A stretch of DNA of 45,971 bases from CAZLFA01 sp964558665. GTDB lineage: Bacteria > Desulfobacterota > Syntrophia > Syntrophales > PHBD01. The position numbers and the translations under genes are program-made. Shown piece after piece: positions 32,496 through 40,982 of this stretch (position 1 is the first letter of the stretch; every line of letters begins with the position of its first letter). The notes beneath the pieces are model-generated. The model made no database searches and was not told the origin of the DNA. It saw only the letters and a list, made by a program, of their open reading frames with translations. The stretch lies in assembly GCA_964558665.1 (NCBI GenBank), contig CAZLFA010000027.1, positions 1-45,971 on the forward strand. Reading direction: 5' to 3'.

Positions 32496-33332
32496 ATGGA
32501 AGATAATGATTCCAGTGGTGATTTAAGAATGGATGGCGGCCAGGCCCCGGCAGAATCGCAGGATACTATTTATGACCTGAAGAATATCAGGGAAGCAAGG
32601 GGTATTACTCTGCACGATATCTTCCACGAGTCCAGAGTCAGCATTATAAACCTTGAGGCCATCGAAAAAGGCGAATACGACCGGTTGCCGACTCCTTTCA
32701 TTTCCAAATCATTTATCCGCATCTATGCCAAAGCTATAGGCGTTGATGCCGAAATCATAATCCGGCAATATGACGACTACCTGAAAACCAAAGGATTAAA
32801 GCGCCTTGGTGAAGATGCCGTCGTTCTGAACCAGCAGGGCACAAAACCAATACCCTATAAGAAGATCGGTATCGTATTTTTAGCTATTATCGGGCTTGGC
32901 GTAATTCTTTTCACAGGATACTATTTTTATCCTCACCTCAGCCAGTTTATAACGAGCAAAATGGAGCAGAAGCAGATTGAACCAAACACTGCGGACAATG
33001 TCCCGGTGGTTTCTGCACCGGCTAAGCCGGCTACGGCTGCTTCACCGGTAAATATCCCGGCATCCTCACCTCCATATATTCTGACCATAGAAGCAACAGG
33101 TTACTCATGGATAAAGATAACAGAGGACCGCAAACCCCCGTACGAAATTCTTTTGAAACCCGGAGAAAAGATCGAGAGAAGTGCATCCGAATATTATGAA
33201 ATAGACATCGGCAATGCAGGCGGGACGAATATCATCTTTCAGGGAACGTCTCTGGGAAACCTTGGAAAGCAGGGTGAGGTAGTTCACCTCAGACTTCCTC
33301 CGCAGGCAGACAAGCCCAACAATCCACAATAG
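32496..33332 (+). CDS. RodZ-like helix-turn-helix membrane protein
   Basis: The 278-residue protein has an N-terminal helix-turn-helix of the HTH_25 type (LKNIREARGITLHDIFHES, IEKGEYDRLPTPFISKSFIRIYAKAIGVD), one transmembrane helix (IGIVFLAIIGLGVILFTGYYF) and a periplasmic Pro/Ala linker, then a DUF4115 beta domain (LTIEATGYSWIKITEDRKPPYEILLKPGE). The arrangement is that of RodZ, which links MreB to the cell envelope. No mre genes are nearby. ATG 32496 is chosen for AAAGGGATACG. tatA follows after 77 bases. Confidence 0.88.
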   Translation: MEDNDSSGDLRMDGGQAPAESQDTIYDLKNIREARGITLHDIFHESRVSIINLEAIEKGEYDRLPTPFISKSFIRIYAKAIGVDAEIIIRQYDDYLKTKGLKRLGEDAVVLNQQGTKPIPYKKIGIVFLAIIGLGVILFTGYYFYPHLSQFITSKMEQKQIEPNTADNVPVVSAPAKPATAASPVNIPASSPPYILTIEATGYSWIKITEDRKPPYEILLKPGEKIERSASEYYEIDIGNAGGTNIIFQGTSLGNLGKQGEVVHLRLPPQADKPNNPQ

Positions 33333-33409
33333 ATAAACTTTACAAATTTTAAGGGAGTTAAAAAACGGGAACAGCTGTCCAGCAATAAAGCATAGAGAGG
33401 TAATAATTT

Positions 33410-33592
33410 ATGTTTGGAATAGGCATGCAGGAACTGGTCATTATCTTGGTCCTTGTCCTGATTATCTTTGGCGCCGGCAAACTGCCGGAAATAGGCGGTG
33501 CAATAGGGAAGGGCATTCAGAATTTCAAAAAAGCCACCAAAGAACCGGATGAAATCAAGGAACAGGAAAACAAAAAAATAGAGCCGAAGTAA
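33410..33592 (+). CDS. tatA: Sec-independent translocase subunit TatA/E
   Basis: The 60-residue protein has one transmembrane helix starting with MFGIGMQELVIILVLVLIIF, the FGAGKLPEIGGAIGKGIQNFKKA amphipathic helix and a charged tail. This is the standard TatA layout, which forms the pore for folded protein export. No tatB or tatC is adjacent. AGAGAGGTAATAATT precedes the ATG. A long hairpin follows. Confidence 0.95.
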   Translation: MFGIGMQELVIILVLVLIIFGAGKLPEIGGAIGKGIQNFKKATKEPDEIKEQENKKIEPK

Positions 33593-33611
33593 CAGTGGCT
33601 TTTACAATGAT

Positions 33612-33644
33612 CGCGGGATATGCACTCCCCGTGCATATCCCGCG
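33612..33644. terminator. Perfect 14-base hairpin between tatA and ssb
   Basis: CGCGGGATATGCAC (33612-33625) pairs completely with 33631-33644 across a five-base loop. It lies between the convergent tatA (ends 33592) and ssb (ends 33667) genes and probably ends transcription of both. There is no T-run on either side, so it is not a canonical intrinsic terminator. Confidence 0.55.
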
Positions 33645-33666
33645 CATATAATGTTATGCAATGGTG

Positions 33667-34080
33667 TCAGAAAGGCACATCATTATCAGACTGGCCAGAA
33701 CCCGGGAAAGGCGGCACGGCTTCATCAGAGGAAGGTCCCGTCCCTTTAGCCTGGCCTTTGCCGTCAAGCATCTGCATCGTTGAGGCTACTATTTCCGTCG
33801 TGTATCTCTTATTTCCGTCCTTGTCATCCCAGGCACGCGTCTGAATTCTTCCCTCTATAAAGACAAGTTTCCCTTTTGATAAATAGTTGCCGCTGATTTC
33901 AGCCAGTTTTCCGAAGGTCACGATCCTGTGCCATTCTGTCTTCTGAACCCTTTCCCCGCTTTTGTCCTTCCAATACTCGTCGGTTGCCAGACGAAAGCTG
34001 GTAACCATTGCCCCGTCCGGTGTATAACGCACTTCCGGATCGGCGCCGAGCCTGCCTACTAAAATGGCCTTGTTGATCAT
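33667..34080 (-). CDS. ssb: Single-stranded DNA-binding protein
   Basis: The 137-residue protein has the OB-fold start (MINKAILVGRLGADPEVRYT), TEWHRIVTFGKLAEISGNYL and RIQTRAWDDKDGNKRYTTEI, a glycine/proline linker and the acidic tip DNDVPF used to recruit partner proteins. It binds single-stranded DNA at replication and repair sites. ATG 34080 is chosen because AAAGGGGAAGGAC precedes it. It stands alone, with its own promoter downstream of ade. Confidence 0.97.
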   Translation of the reverse strand: MINKAILVGRLGADPEVRYTPDGAMVTSFRLATDEYWKDKSGERVQKTEWHRIVTFGKLAEISGNYLSKGKLVFIEGRIQTRAWDDKDGNKRYTTEIVASTMQMLDGKGQAKGTGPSSDEAVPPFPGSGQSDNDVPF

Positions 34081-34113
34081 GTCCTTCCCCTTTCTTGGCG
34101 ATATGTTTCCCGG

Positions 34114-34142
34114 ACCATACAAAAATAGAATACAACTGGCAA
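34114..34142 (-). promoter_or_regulatory. Promoter of ssb
   Basis: On the minus strand TTGCCA (34137-34142) and TATGGT (34114-34119) are 17 bases apart, matching 5 of 6 and 4 of 6 consensus bases. The start would be near 34107, giving a 27-base leader. Confidence 0.5.
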
Positions 34143-34182
34143 CAGATATTTGTGTCCGGTGTTTTTCAGCTTTTCCGGATTG

Positions 34183-35898
34183 TCAGGACACAAACAGCGG
34201 CACATGCTTGAATGCAGCCACATCGACCAGCCCTTTGTCGGTGATTTTGAGTTCGGGAATCACCGGCAGGGCCATAAAAGACAGGGCCATCAGCGGTTCC
34301 CGAAGCGTGCAGCCGAGGGCTCTTGCGATGTCTCTTATTCTTTCCCATCCGGCTGCCATTTCCTTGAGCGATCTTGTCGACATGAGGCCGCCGATCGGAA
34401 GGCTTTCAGAAGCCAGAATCTTTCCGTCCTTTACTGCAACCAGTCCCCCCTTTATTCTCTCCACTTCCCTGATTGCTGCGAAGATGTCTCCGTCACTGCA
34501 GCCGACGCATACAATATTATGAGAATCGTGGGCTACGGAAGATGCTATTGCTCCCTGGCGCAACCCAAACCCCTGAACCAGTCCGAGCCCTATGTTTCCT
34601 GTGCCATGATGCCTCTCCACAACGGTAATTTTAAGGATGTCGCGTTTTATATCCGATATAACCCTGCCCTGCTGAACGGTCGCCCGGAGTATGCGCTGCT
34701 CGGTAAGAATCTGATCGGGAATCAGCCCGATCACCCTGACTTCATCGCCTGCCCGGTCAATTGCAAAAGAATCCGGATGATACGGCTTGACAGACATAGG
34801 GCTGACGTTTTCCACACCTGACACGCCCGCGGTGTTGCCGTTCGATGTATTGCCGGGAAATACAACATTGCCGTTCTTGATAACCTGATCAATGACAATC
34901 GGTTGCAAAGAAGAAAGAATCAACAGGTCCGCCTTGTATCCCGGCGCAATTGCGCCCAGGTCTTTTAGACCGAAATGGCGGGCTGTGTTGACCGTCACCA
35001 TCATAATTGCCTGAACAGGATCAAGGCCCTCTTCAACTGCCCTGTCGATGAGATGGTTCAAGTGGCCGTACTTCAGAAGATCATGCGGATGCAGATCATC
35101 CGTTACCAGAGAACAGTTTGGAAGTGTCGCTGCGGAAACTATGGGCAGCAGAGTTTTGAGATTCTTCGCCTGAGTGCCTTCTCTGATGAAGATGTGCATG
35201 CCCAGCCTGAGCTTTTCCATGGCTTCGGCCAACTGAGTGCATTCGTGATCCGAGCTTATGCCTGCTCCTATATAGGCATTTAAATCTTTTCCGGCAAGCA
35301 GCGGGCAATGGCCATCCCTTATTCTGTCATCAAATGCCGCCAGTTTGTTTAAAACAGATTCCACACCAAAGATCACACCCGGATAATTCATCATTTCGGC
35401 CAGACCTAAAACACGATCCTCGTTTTTCAAGCCCTCAAGATCCTGAACGTCCAGTTCAGCTCCTGCCGTTTCCAAATGAGTGGCGGGAACACACGAGGGG
35501 AGCATGAAGAAAAAGTCCACGGCCAGATTCCGGCTTGTATTGAGCATAAACTGAATGCCTCTCATACCTAATACATTGGCAATCTCATGGGGATCGGCAA
35601 TTATGGAGGTCGTACCATACGGAATTACCGCCTTCGCAAGTTCAGGCGGTGCAAGCATGGTGCTTTCTATATGGAAGTGTCCTTCTATAAAACCGGGGCA
35701 AACGTATCGCCCCCTTGCATCGATGACCGTTAATCCGTCATAGGAACCTATTCCGGCAACCAGGCCGTCTTTAACGGCAATATCGGCTTCAAGTATCTCC
35801 CGGGAAAAAACGTTAATAACCCGGCCGTTTTTAACAACAAGATCAGAGGGCATTTCCCCCCGCGCCACTCTTATGCGACGCTTCATTGCCTCAATCAT
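34183..35898 (-). CDS. ade: Adenine deaminase
   Basis: The 571-residue protein matches the Ade family of metal-dependent amidohydrolases. It has the N-terminal composite domain (VVKNGRVINVFSREILEADIAVKDG), the barrel start GFIEGHFHIEST, DPHEIANVLG, LVTDDLHPHDLL and the C-terminal VAHDSHNIVCVGCSDGDI. It converts adenine to hypoxanthine for purine salvage. The start has GGGGGAATC directly upstream. ssb follows on the same strand but with its own promoter. Confidence 0.95.
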   Translation of the reverse strand: MIEAMKRRIRVARGEMPSDLVVKNGRVINVFSREILEADIAVKDGLVAGIGSYDGLTVIDARGRYVCPGFIEGHFHIESTMLAPPELAKAVIPYGTTSIIADPHEIANVLGMRGIQFMLNTSRNLAVDFFFMLPSCVPATHLETAGAELDVQDLEGLKNEDRVLGLAEMMNYPGVIFGVESVLNKLAAFDDRIRDGHCPLLAGKDLNAYIGAGISSDHECTQLAEAMEKLRLGMHIFIREGTQAKNLKTLLPIVSAATLPNCSLVTDDLHPHDLLKYGHLNHLIDRAVEEGLDPVQAIMMVTVNTARHFGLKDLGAIAPGYKADLLILSSLQPIVIDQVIKNGNVVFPGNTSNGNTAGVSGVENVSPMSVKPYHPDSFAIDRAGDEVRVIGLIPDQILTEQRILRATVQQGRVISDIKRDILKITVVERHHGTGNIGLGLVQGFGLRQGAIASSVAHDSHNIVCVGCSDGDIFAAIREVERIKGGLVAVKDGKILASESLPIGGLMSTRSLKEMAAGWERIRDIARALGCTLREPLMALSFMALPVIPELKITDKGLVDVAAFKHVPLFVS

Positions 35899-36247
35899 GA
35901 TTCCCCCATTTTAAATACGCCGTATGACTTTTATTAGCGGTTATTTTGCCCGGCGTCAAGCCATACGCGGCATCATTCACCTGCCTTTCAGGATTGGTCG
36001 AGACTCAGCTCCCGGCGAAGTCAGGCCAATAATGATAACGATGATGTTTTCCTATTCGCCGGCTTTTTCCTTATCTGATGAAACGATCAGGCAGGCAAAC
36101 GACCATGTGTTGATTAATTTGTTTCAGTGCAGGGATTGGAATCCGGAATTTGCGATAGAAATATGAAAATTTTTTAAATTTTTGTAAGGCAGGAAGTCCT
36201 GGCTGTTTTATTCGTTTCTCTCATCGATCGTATCAAGGCATCAGGGC
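35899..36247. other. Intergenic region upstream of ade
   Basis: A possible ade promoter is seen on the minus strand (TTGACG at 35954-35959, TAATAA at 35931-35936, spacer 17). A plus-strand open frame of 80 codons at 35924-36166 has no ribosome site and no recognised family and is not called. Nothing else stands out; the part near 36170 is AT-rich. Confidence 0.35.
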
Positions 36248-36925
36248 TTAATAGTCGGCATGCCGCCTCGGCGATATAATCGTATCATAGTCGGAGCTCG
36301 ACGAATCAACGTTTACGACATAATGCGAATGTGTATTTTCCCCTTGCTGCAAAACTTCTATATGAATATCATTGTCACTGTCATCAGCACAGTTGAAAAC
36401 CCGGGCATGAGGGAAATCCGATAAAGAAAACCTTTCACCTATGACACAGATAATCTGGAAAGGTGCGCTGCTTATCCATTCAACCGCCAGTCTGTAAGCA
36501 CTTTCAGTCATATCACAGGTAGCTTCCTCTTCGATCAGCAGTGCCATGTTGCCCTGTGCGTGATTAATATACGAATGCAGCTGTGAAAGCATATACCGGC
36601 CATAGTGATCACTGGCAGCCGGTTTTCCGCTGAGCCTGTTCAAAGTGCTGATATTGATTGCAACGGACCGATACATGAACTCCAGACTTACGCACCCGGT
36701 GTTGAAGTAATGCTCTGCCGACAATGGACACGGGTAAAATGATGAAGGGAAAATTGTCCTCAGTATAGACCGGAGAATCATTGATTCACCCAGGACGATG
36801 ACGGGACCGGTGATGATGTTAAGGGAAGGAAGAAACTCCATGTCCACGTCTTTATTGTATCCGCCACATCTGAGCACCATTTTTTTAATTGCCGGAACAA
36901 GTTGTAAAGGATGATTAATAGGCAT
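36248..36925 (-). CDS. Unknown protein, RecF/ABC-like ATPase relic with damaged P-loop
   Basis: The 225-residue product is not a recognised family member by name. Its start resembles RecF/ABC-type ATPases: a strand followed by SLNIITG and a P-loop position reading GPVIVLGES (residues 40-48), in which the usual GKS is GES. A strand with acidic residues, MALLIEEEATCD (about 127-138), sits where Walker B would be, followed by SAPFQIICVIGE, like the strand after it. So it looks like a shortened ATPase without the key Lys, a pseudo-enzyme or a regulator. AGGAGAAAACG precedes the ATG. The zinc-ribbon gene lies 48 bases upstream in the same direction. Confidence 0.7.
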   Translation of the reverse strand: MPINHPLQLVPAIKKMVLRCGGYNKDVDMEFLPSLNIITGPVIVLGESMILRSILRTIFPSSFYPCPLSAEHYFNTGCVSLEFMYRSVAINISTLNRLSGKPAASDHYGRYMLSQLHSYINHAQGNMALLIEEEATCDMTESAYRLAVEWISSAPFQIICVIGERFSLSDFPHARVFNCADDSDNDIHIEVLQQGENTHSHYVVNVDSSSSDYDTIISPRRHADY

Positions 36926-36973
36926 CGTTTTCTCCTGATTTTATTGCAGACTGCAGTGTGGCAACAATGGTTA

Positions 36974-37129
36974 TTAAGTGCCTACGTGAACCGCCATCAT
37001 GTTAATTTTATTTTCCAGTGTTTCCTTCTTTTCCATTTTCTCTCTGCTGCAGGAGCAAGGTACTTTCATTTCGCCGTCCTTTCCCGTTGTGCAAATGATT
37101 ACACCGGTCCCCTTGCAGAACCTGCACAT
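36974..37129 (-). CDS. Small CxxC zinc-ribbon protein
   Basis: The peptide of 51 residues starts MCRFCKGTGVIICTT and contains CxxCxGxG and a second CSCS pair, typical of a DnaJ-like or rubredoxin-like zinc ribbon. A charged tail follows. The start is uncertain: ATGs at 37162, 37144 and 37129 are all in frame. AGGAGG lies directly before the 37144 ATG, which is too close, so 37129 or 37162 may be used. It is upstream of the damaged P-loop protein in the same direction and may form a two-gene operon with it. Function unknown. Confidence 0.55.
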   Translation of the reverse strand: MCRFCKGTGVIICTTGKDGEMKVPCSCSREKMEKKETLENKINMMAVHVGT

Positions 37130-37162
37130 CTTATCAGCCCCCATCTCTCCTCCTATCGCCAT

Positions 37163-37649
37163 ATTTGTTGTATACACGGCTATGATATATTCATACCGGC
37201 GTTTATATGTTTTCATACGGAGCACACACTCCGCCCTTGATAATATTGCCAAGCAATAGGAATACCAATAAATAACACAACTCTAACCAGTTGATTTTAT
37301 ACTATTATATGCAATGTGCCTATTGAAGCTGAAAAAGCAAAGGATACAATTTCGTATCATTAATAAATTCATTATGACGTTACGCAATCGTAATAACAGT
37401 TATTTGCGTAAAACATCCGTAGGGAACGATTTCCTTGCCAACAATAATCAATAACAATATCAATTTATTACGCGAGTCATTTCCAAAACCGCTACCACAC
37501 GGCAATTTGTTACAAATTTGTCTGCAATTGGATATGAATTATATGACACCACACAAAAATGTTCTGACCTTCCCTGAGATGAATACCGTCGCATACATTC
37601 ATACAGTCCCATACATTCATATTGACAAGTTACCTAAGTGGGTATAGCG
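37163..37649. other. AT-rich regulatory region upstream of kup
   Basis: This long non-coding stretch holds a GATAC/GTATC inverted repeat (37343-37358), a stronger TTACGCAA/TTGCGTAA inverted repeat (37380-37411) with an inner AATAAC/GTTATT pair, and two copies of CATACATTCATA (37592-37603 and 37610-37621, 18 bases apart) that directly abut a TTGACA at 37622. An in-frame stretch of 70 codons at 37435-37647 lacks a ribosome site and is not called. Confidence 0.55.
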
Positions 37650-37779
37650 TCCTTTCACACATGCCTAATCCTGTATATCAGGAGCGGGGGACCCAGGTTC
37701 CTGGGGCGTATCGCCAGATGGCGTAGGGCAACCTCTTCGGCCCGAGCCCTTCAGCTAACCTCGCAGGCTTCGATGAGGA
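37650..37779 (+). promoter_or_regulatory. ydaO/yuaA-type cyclic di-AMP riboswitch
   Basis: The conserved core is plain: GAGCGGGGGACCCA, GGGGCG, TAGGG with CCCGAG, and TCAGCTAACCTCG followed by AGGC. A P1 helix can form between TCCTT (37650-37654) and GAGGA (37775-37779). It lies about 60 bases before kup. Binding c-di-AMP normally switches off potassium uptake and cell wall genes, and kup-type transporters are known targets. The exact 5' end is estimated from the motif. Confidence 0.92.
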
Positions 37780-37788
37780 GAACCAGCC

Positions 37789-37813
37789 GGAGTGATCCGG
37801 GGGATCATCCTCC
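37789..37813 (+). promoter_or_regulatory. Hairpin between riboswitch and kup ribosome site
   Basis: GGAG-TGATCC pairs with GGATCA-(tc)-CTCC around a GGG loop, about 15 bases before the GGGGG ribosome site. Its CCTCC (37809-37813) could alternatively pair with that GGGGG, so the hairpin may free or block the ribosome site depending on ligand state. No T-run follows, which argues for translation control rather than termination. Confidence 0.4.
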
Positions 37814-37836
37814 AACATTCATGCTTCGGGGGTTTT

Positions 37837-39771
37837 ATGTCGTCTCAATCCGGCAGCACTCAGGGTAATTCTGTTGTTTCCGAAGAAGGTTCTTCTGAAG
37901 GATGGCTAAATAAAAAACTTCTGCTGCTGGCTTTCGGGTCCATCGGCGTTGTCTTCGGCGACATAGGAACAAGTCCGCTTTACGCCATCAAGGAATGTTT
38001 TCACGGCAAGCACGCCATTTATCCGGACGCAGCCAGTGTTCTGGGTGTACTTTCGCTTGTCTTCTGGTCACTGACAATTATCGTCAGCATCAAATACGTC
38101 ACGTTTATCCTCCGGGCCGACAACCGGGGCGAAGGCGGTATCTTTGCCCTGCTCGGCCTGTTGCCCATATCCAGCAGAAGCGACAATACCGGCAAGCAAT
38201 ATATGGTTCTCCTGGCCGGCATTTTGGGCGCCGGACTTCTCTACGGTGACGGCATTATTACCCCGGCCATTTCCGTGCTCTCCGCCATCGAAGGTCTTGA
38301 GGTAGCCACCAGCGCGGCTAAACCCTTTGTCCTGCCCTTAACATGCCTGGTTCTGATATTGCTCTTTTTTCTGCAGCATCGAGGCACTACTCACATAGGA
38401 AAGCTGTTCGGGCCGATAATGGTAATCTGGTTTGTATCCATCGCTGTCTTCGGACTGCTGCAGATTATTCAGGAACCCAGCGTGCTGCTGGCTGTAAACC
38501 CGTCCTATGCGGTCAAGTTCTTTATGAACAACGGAATTCACGGCATGATTGTTCTGGGCTCTGTCGTGCTCTGCATTACAGGCTGTGAAGCCCTCTATGC
38601 AGATCTGGGGCATTTTGGAAGAAAAGCCATACATCTTTCCTGGCTGGGGTTTGCCTGTCCGACACTGCTCTGCAACTATTTCGGGCAAGGCGCCCTGCTG
38701 CTTGGACATCCTGAAATGAATGCCAACCCCTTTTATGAGATAGTACCCAGAATTCTCTTGTATCCCATGGTCGCACTCTCCACCACAGCTACAGTGATTG
38801 CCTCTCAGGCGTTGATCTCGGGAGCATTTTCCCTGACGCAGCAGGCCGTGCAGTTAGGGTTCTTTCCACGCATTCGTATTGTCCACACATCCAGCGAAAT
38901 CAAGGGACAGATATACATTCCCGTTGTGAATTATGCGCTGATGGTTTCCTGTATTGCCGTCGTCATCGGATTCCGTGATTCGGGAGGGCTGGCGGGGGCA
39001 TACGGCATCGCCGTTACCCTGACCATGATAATTACGTCTATACTCTACGGCCTTGTTCTGACCCGCCATTGGCAGTGGCCGTTATGGAAGGTGATACCGT
39101 TAATCACCCTGTTCCTTGTATTTGACATTGCCTACTTCAGCGGCAACATCTTCAAGATCGCCGACGGGGGATGGTTCCCGATTTTCGTCGCAGCACTGAT
39201 AGCGATTGCCATGGTTACATGGAGGAGGGGGCGCCATGAGCTTGCCACAAAGCTGATAGATGAGAGGTTGCCTCTCGATATCTTTCTATCTTCAATAGCA
39301 AACCGGGATCTTCACAGAGTCCCCGGTACGGCCGTTTTTATGACGCTCTCACCGGAAGGAACACCCCCGACCCTGCTTCATCATCTGAAGCATAACCACA
39401 TTTTACATGAAAAAGTCGTTCTTCTGTCCATTCGTTTTGCCGATGCACCCATTATTCCTTCTGATGAGAGGATTGACATGAAGGACCTGGGGCAGGGGTT
39501 CTTCAGAATAATTGCACATTACGGCTTCATGCAAAGACCTGATGTTCCGGAGCTGATGAAGATGGCATCACATCGCGGCCTGGTTTCCGAACCGATGACC
39601 ACCACCTATTTCATGGGCAGAGAAACTCTGCTTACCGGAGGAAGATCAAGAATGATGAAATGGCGCAAGGCTCTTTTTGCCTTCATGTCGAGAAACGCCG
39701 GCAATCCCACTGTATACTTCGGAATCCCGCCAAACAGAGTTGTTGAACTCGGCACGCAAATCGAACTCTAA
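37837..39771 (+). CDS. kup: Kup-family potassium transporter
   Basis: The 644-residue protein has the Kup signature (AFGSIGVVFGDIGTSPLYAIKE), twelve or so membrane helices, YGDGIITPAISVLSAIEG, GSVVLCITGCEALYADLGHFG and a C-terminal cytoplasmic domain. It imports potassium with protons. ATG 37837 is preceded by a GGGGG site. A ydaO-type c-di-AMP riboswitch and direct repeats lie upstream, so expression should depend on second-messenger level. Confidence 0.96.
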   Translation: MSSQSGSTQGNSVVSEEGSSEGWLNKKLLLLAFGSIGVVFGDIGTSPLYAIKECFHGKHAIYPDAASVLGVLSLVFWSLTIIVSIKYVTFILRADNRGEGGIFALLGLLPISSRSDNTGKQYMVLLAGILGAGLLYGDGIITPAISVLSAIEGLEVATSAAKPFVLPLTCLVLILLFFLQHRGTTHIGKLFGPIMVIWFVSIAVFGLLQIIQEPSVLLAVNPSYAVKFFMNNGIHGMIVLGSVVLCITGCEALYADLGHFGRKAIHLSWLGFACPTLLCNYFGQGALLLGHPEMNANPFYEIVPRILLYPMVALSTTATVIASQALISGAFSLTQQAVQLGFFPRIRIVHTSSEIKGQIYIPVVNYALMVSCIAVVIGFRDSGGLAGAYGIAVTLTMIITSILYGLVLTRHWQWPLWKVIPLITLFLVFDIAYFSGNIFKIADGGWFPIFVAALIAIAMVTWRRGRHELATKLIDERLPLDIFLSSIANRDLHRVPGTAVFMTLSPEGTPPTLLHHLKHNHILHEKVVLLSIRFADAPIIPSDERIDMKDLGQGFFRIIAHYGFMQRPDVPELMKMASHRGLVSEPMTTTYFMGRETLLTGGRSRMMKWRKALFAFMSRNAGNPTVYFGIPPNRVVELGTQIEL

Positions 39772-39860
39772 TTCCTCACAGAAGAGTGTAGATATTTTTC
39801 CTGTATGCATGTACACTCCTCCTCATAATTCCGTTTTAAATATTCCCCGGGAGGTGAATT

Positions 39861-40943
39861 ATGAAAATTTTCGCAAGATTCATAATGGCCGTCATTTTCA
39901 TATCTGTATGCTGTTCATCGGTATCAGCGGAGAGCAAGACGGTTACGGCGGACGGGAAGTATGTCATGGGCGACATGGATTCGAAGCAGAACGCCAAGGC
40001 TCTCGCTCTCATGGAGGCAAAAAGACTGGCTCTTGAAAAGGCAGGCACCTACATAGAAAGCGTTTCGGAAGTCAAAGACTATCAGCTCACCAAGGATCAG
40101 ATCAACTCACTTGCCGCAGGCGTCATGTCTGTAGAGGTATTAACGGAAGACTGGAAAATGTCGGGTGAAAGCATGGTCGTGCTGGTTTCAATCAGGGCGA
40201 CAATTGATACATCCAATCTCAAAGCCCGTATCGCCAGTGTCCAGGACGGACAGGGTTCAGAAAGCATGAAAGATATTCAGGGCCAACTCGCAACGCTTCA
40301 GAAAGAACTTGCTGAACTCAAGGCCAAACAGTCTTCGCCTGCGGAAAAGGCAGTTCCCAAAGAGGAGATCAAGGCCAAACATGACGGCATCATCAAACAG
40401 ATGTCGGCTCTGGAGCTACTTGAATACGGGCACAGCGCGCTGATCGGCCAGCGCTGGAAAGACGCCATGGACGCATACAACAAGGCCATCGCCATCGATC
40501 CTAATCTCAGCGACGCCTATAACGGCATGTCACTTGCCCTGCAGAGGACGGGTCAACCGGATAAGGCAATGGAGGCCGTCAATAAAGCCCTGAAAATCGA
40601 TCCGCAATCACCGCGCGGTTATGCCGCCAGGGCCATGCTTCTCCAGGAGCAGGGAAAGCAGGACACCGCTCTCCAGGATATAAACAAGGCAATCGAGCTA
40701 AGCCCCAAGAATGCCAGATTTTACCTGCAAAGAGGCAACCTTCACCTTAAGATGAGGCATCGCGATCCGGCGTTGAAGGATTTTATTCAGTCCTGCAAAA
40801 TGGGACTCAAGAGGGCCTGCCAGAGGGCGGATGTGCTGAAGAAACGGCCCCCCAGAGACGAGGTACATGGCGCAGATCAGCCGCCTCCCAGAAAAGGAAT
40901 GGACAGGCGCCCGGGAAAACCTTTGCCGCCAAGAGGCGAATAG
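39861..40943 (+). CDS. Exported LPP20/FlgT-like protein with TPR repeats
   Basis: The 360-residue protein has a signal peptide (MKIFARFIMAVIFISVCCSSVSA), a beta/alpha domain like the N-terminus of LPP20 or FlgT (AKALALMEAKRLALEKAGTYIES), a coiled coil (QGQLATLQKELAELKAKQ) and three TPR units (LEYGHSALIGQRWKDAMDAYNKAIAIDP, LALQRTGQPDKAMEAVNKALKIDP, LLQEQGKQDTALQDINKAIELSP). A Pro/Arg-rich tail follows. It is probably a periplasmic scaffold. GGGAGGTGAATT precedes the ATG. Confidence 0.8.
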   Translation: MKIFARFIMAVIFISVCCSSVSAESKTVTADGKYVMGDMDSKQNAKALALMEAKRLALEKAGTYIESVSEVKDYQLTKDQINSLAAGVMSVEVLTEDWKMSGESMVVLVSIRATIDTSNLKARIASVQDGQGSESMKDIQGQLATLQKELAELKAKQSSPAEKAVPKEEIKAKHDGIIKQMSALELLEYGHSALIGQRWKDAMDAYNKAIAIDPNLSDAYNGMSLALQRTGQPDKAMEAVNKALKIDPQSPRGYAARAMLLQEQGKQDTALQDINKAIELSPKNARFYLQRGNLHLKMRHRDPALKDFIQSCKMGLKRACQRADVLKKRPPRDEVHGADQPPPRKGMDRRPGKPLPPRGE

Positions 40944-40982
40944 TCCCGGTGAACAGGCTGTTTTGATAACGAGGAAGATACT

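Noticed and set aside
35924..36166. Plus-strand open frame of 80 codons between ade and the unknown protein
   Set aside because: There is no ribosome site, and only a chance FRIGRDS segment resembles an FHA start; the remaining sequence has no known fold.
37435..37647. Plus-strand open frame of 70 codons upstream of kup
   Set aside because: It starts at a TTG with no ribosome site and overlaps the direct repeats and the riboswitch edge, so regulatory DNA is the better reading.
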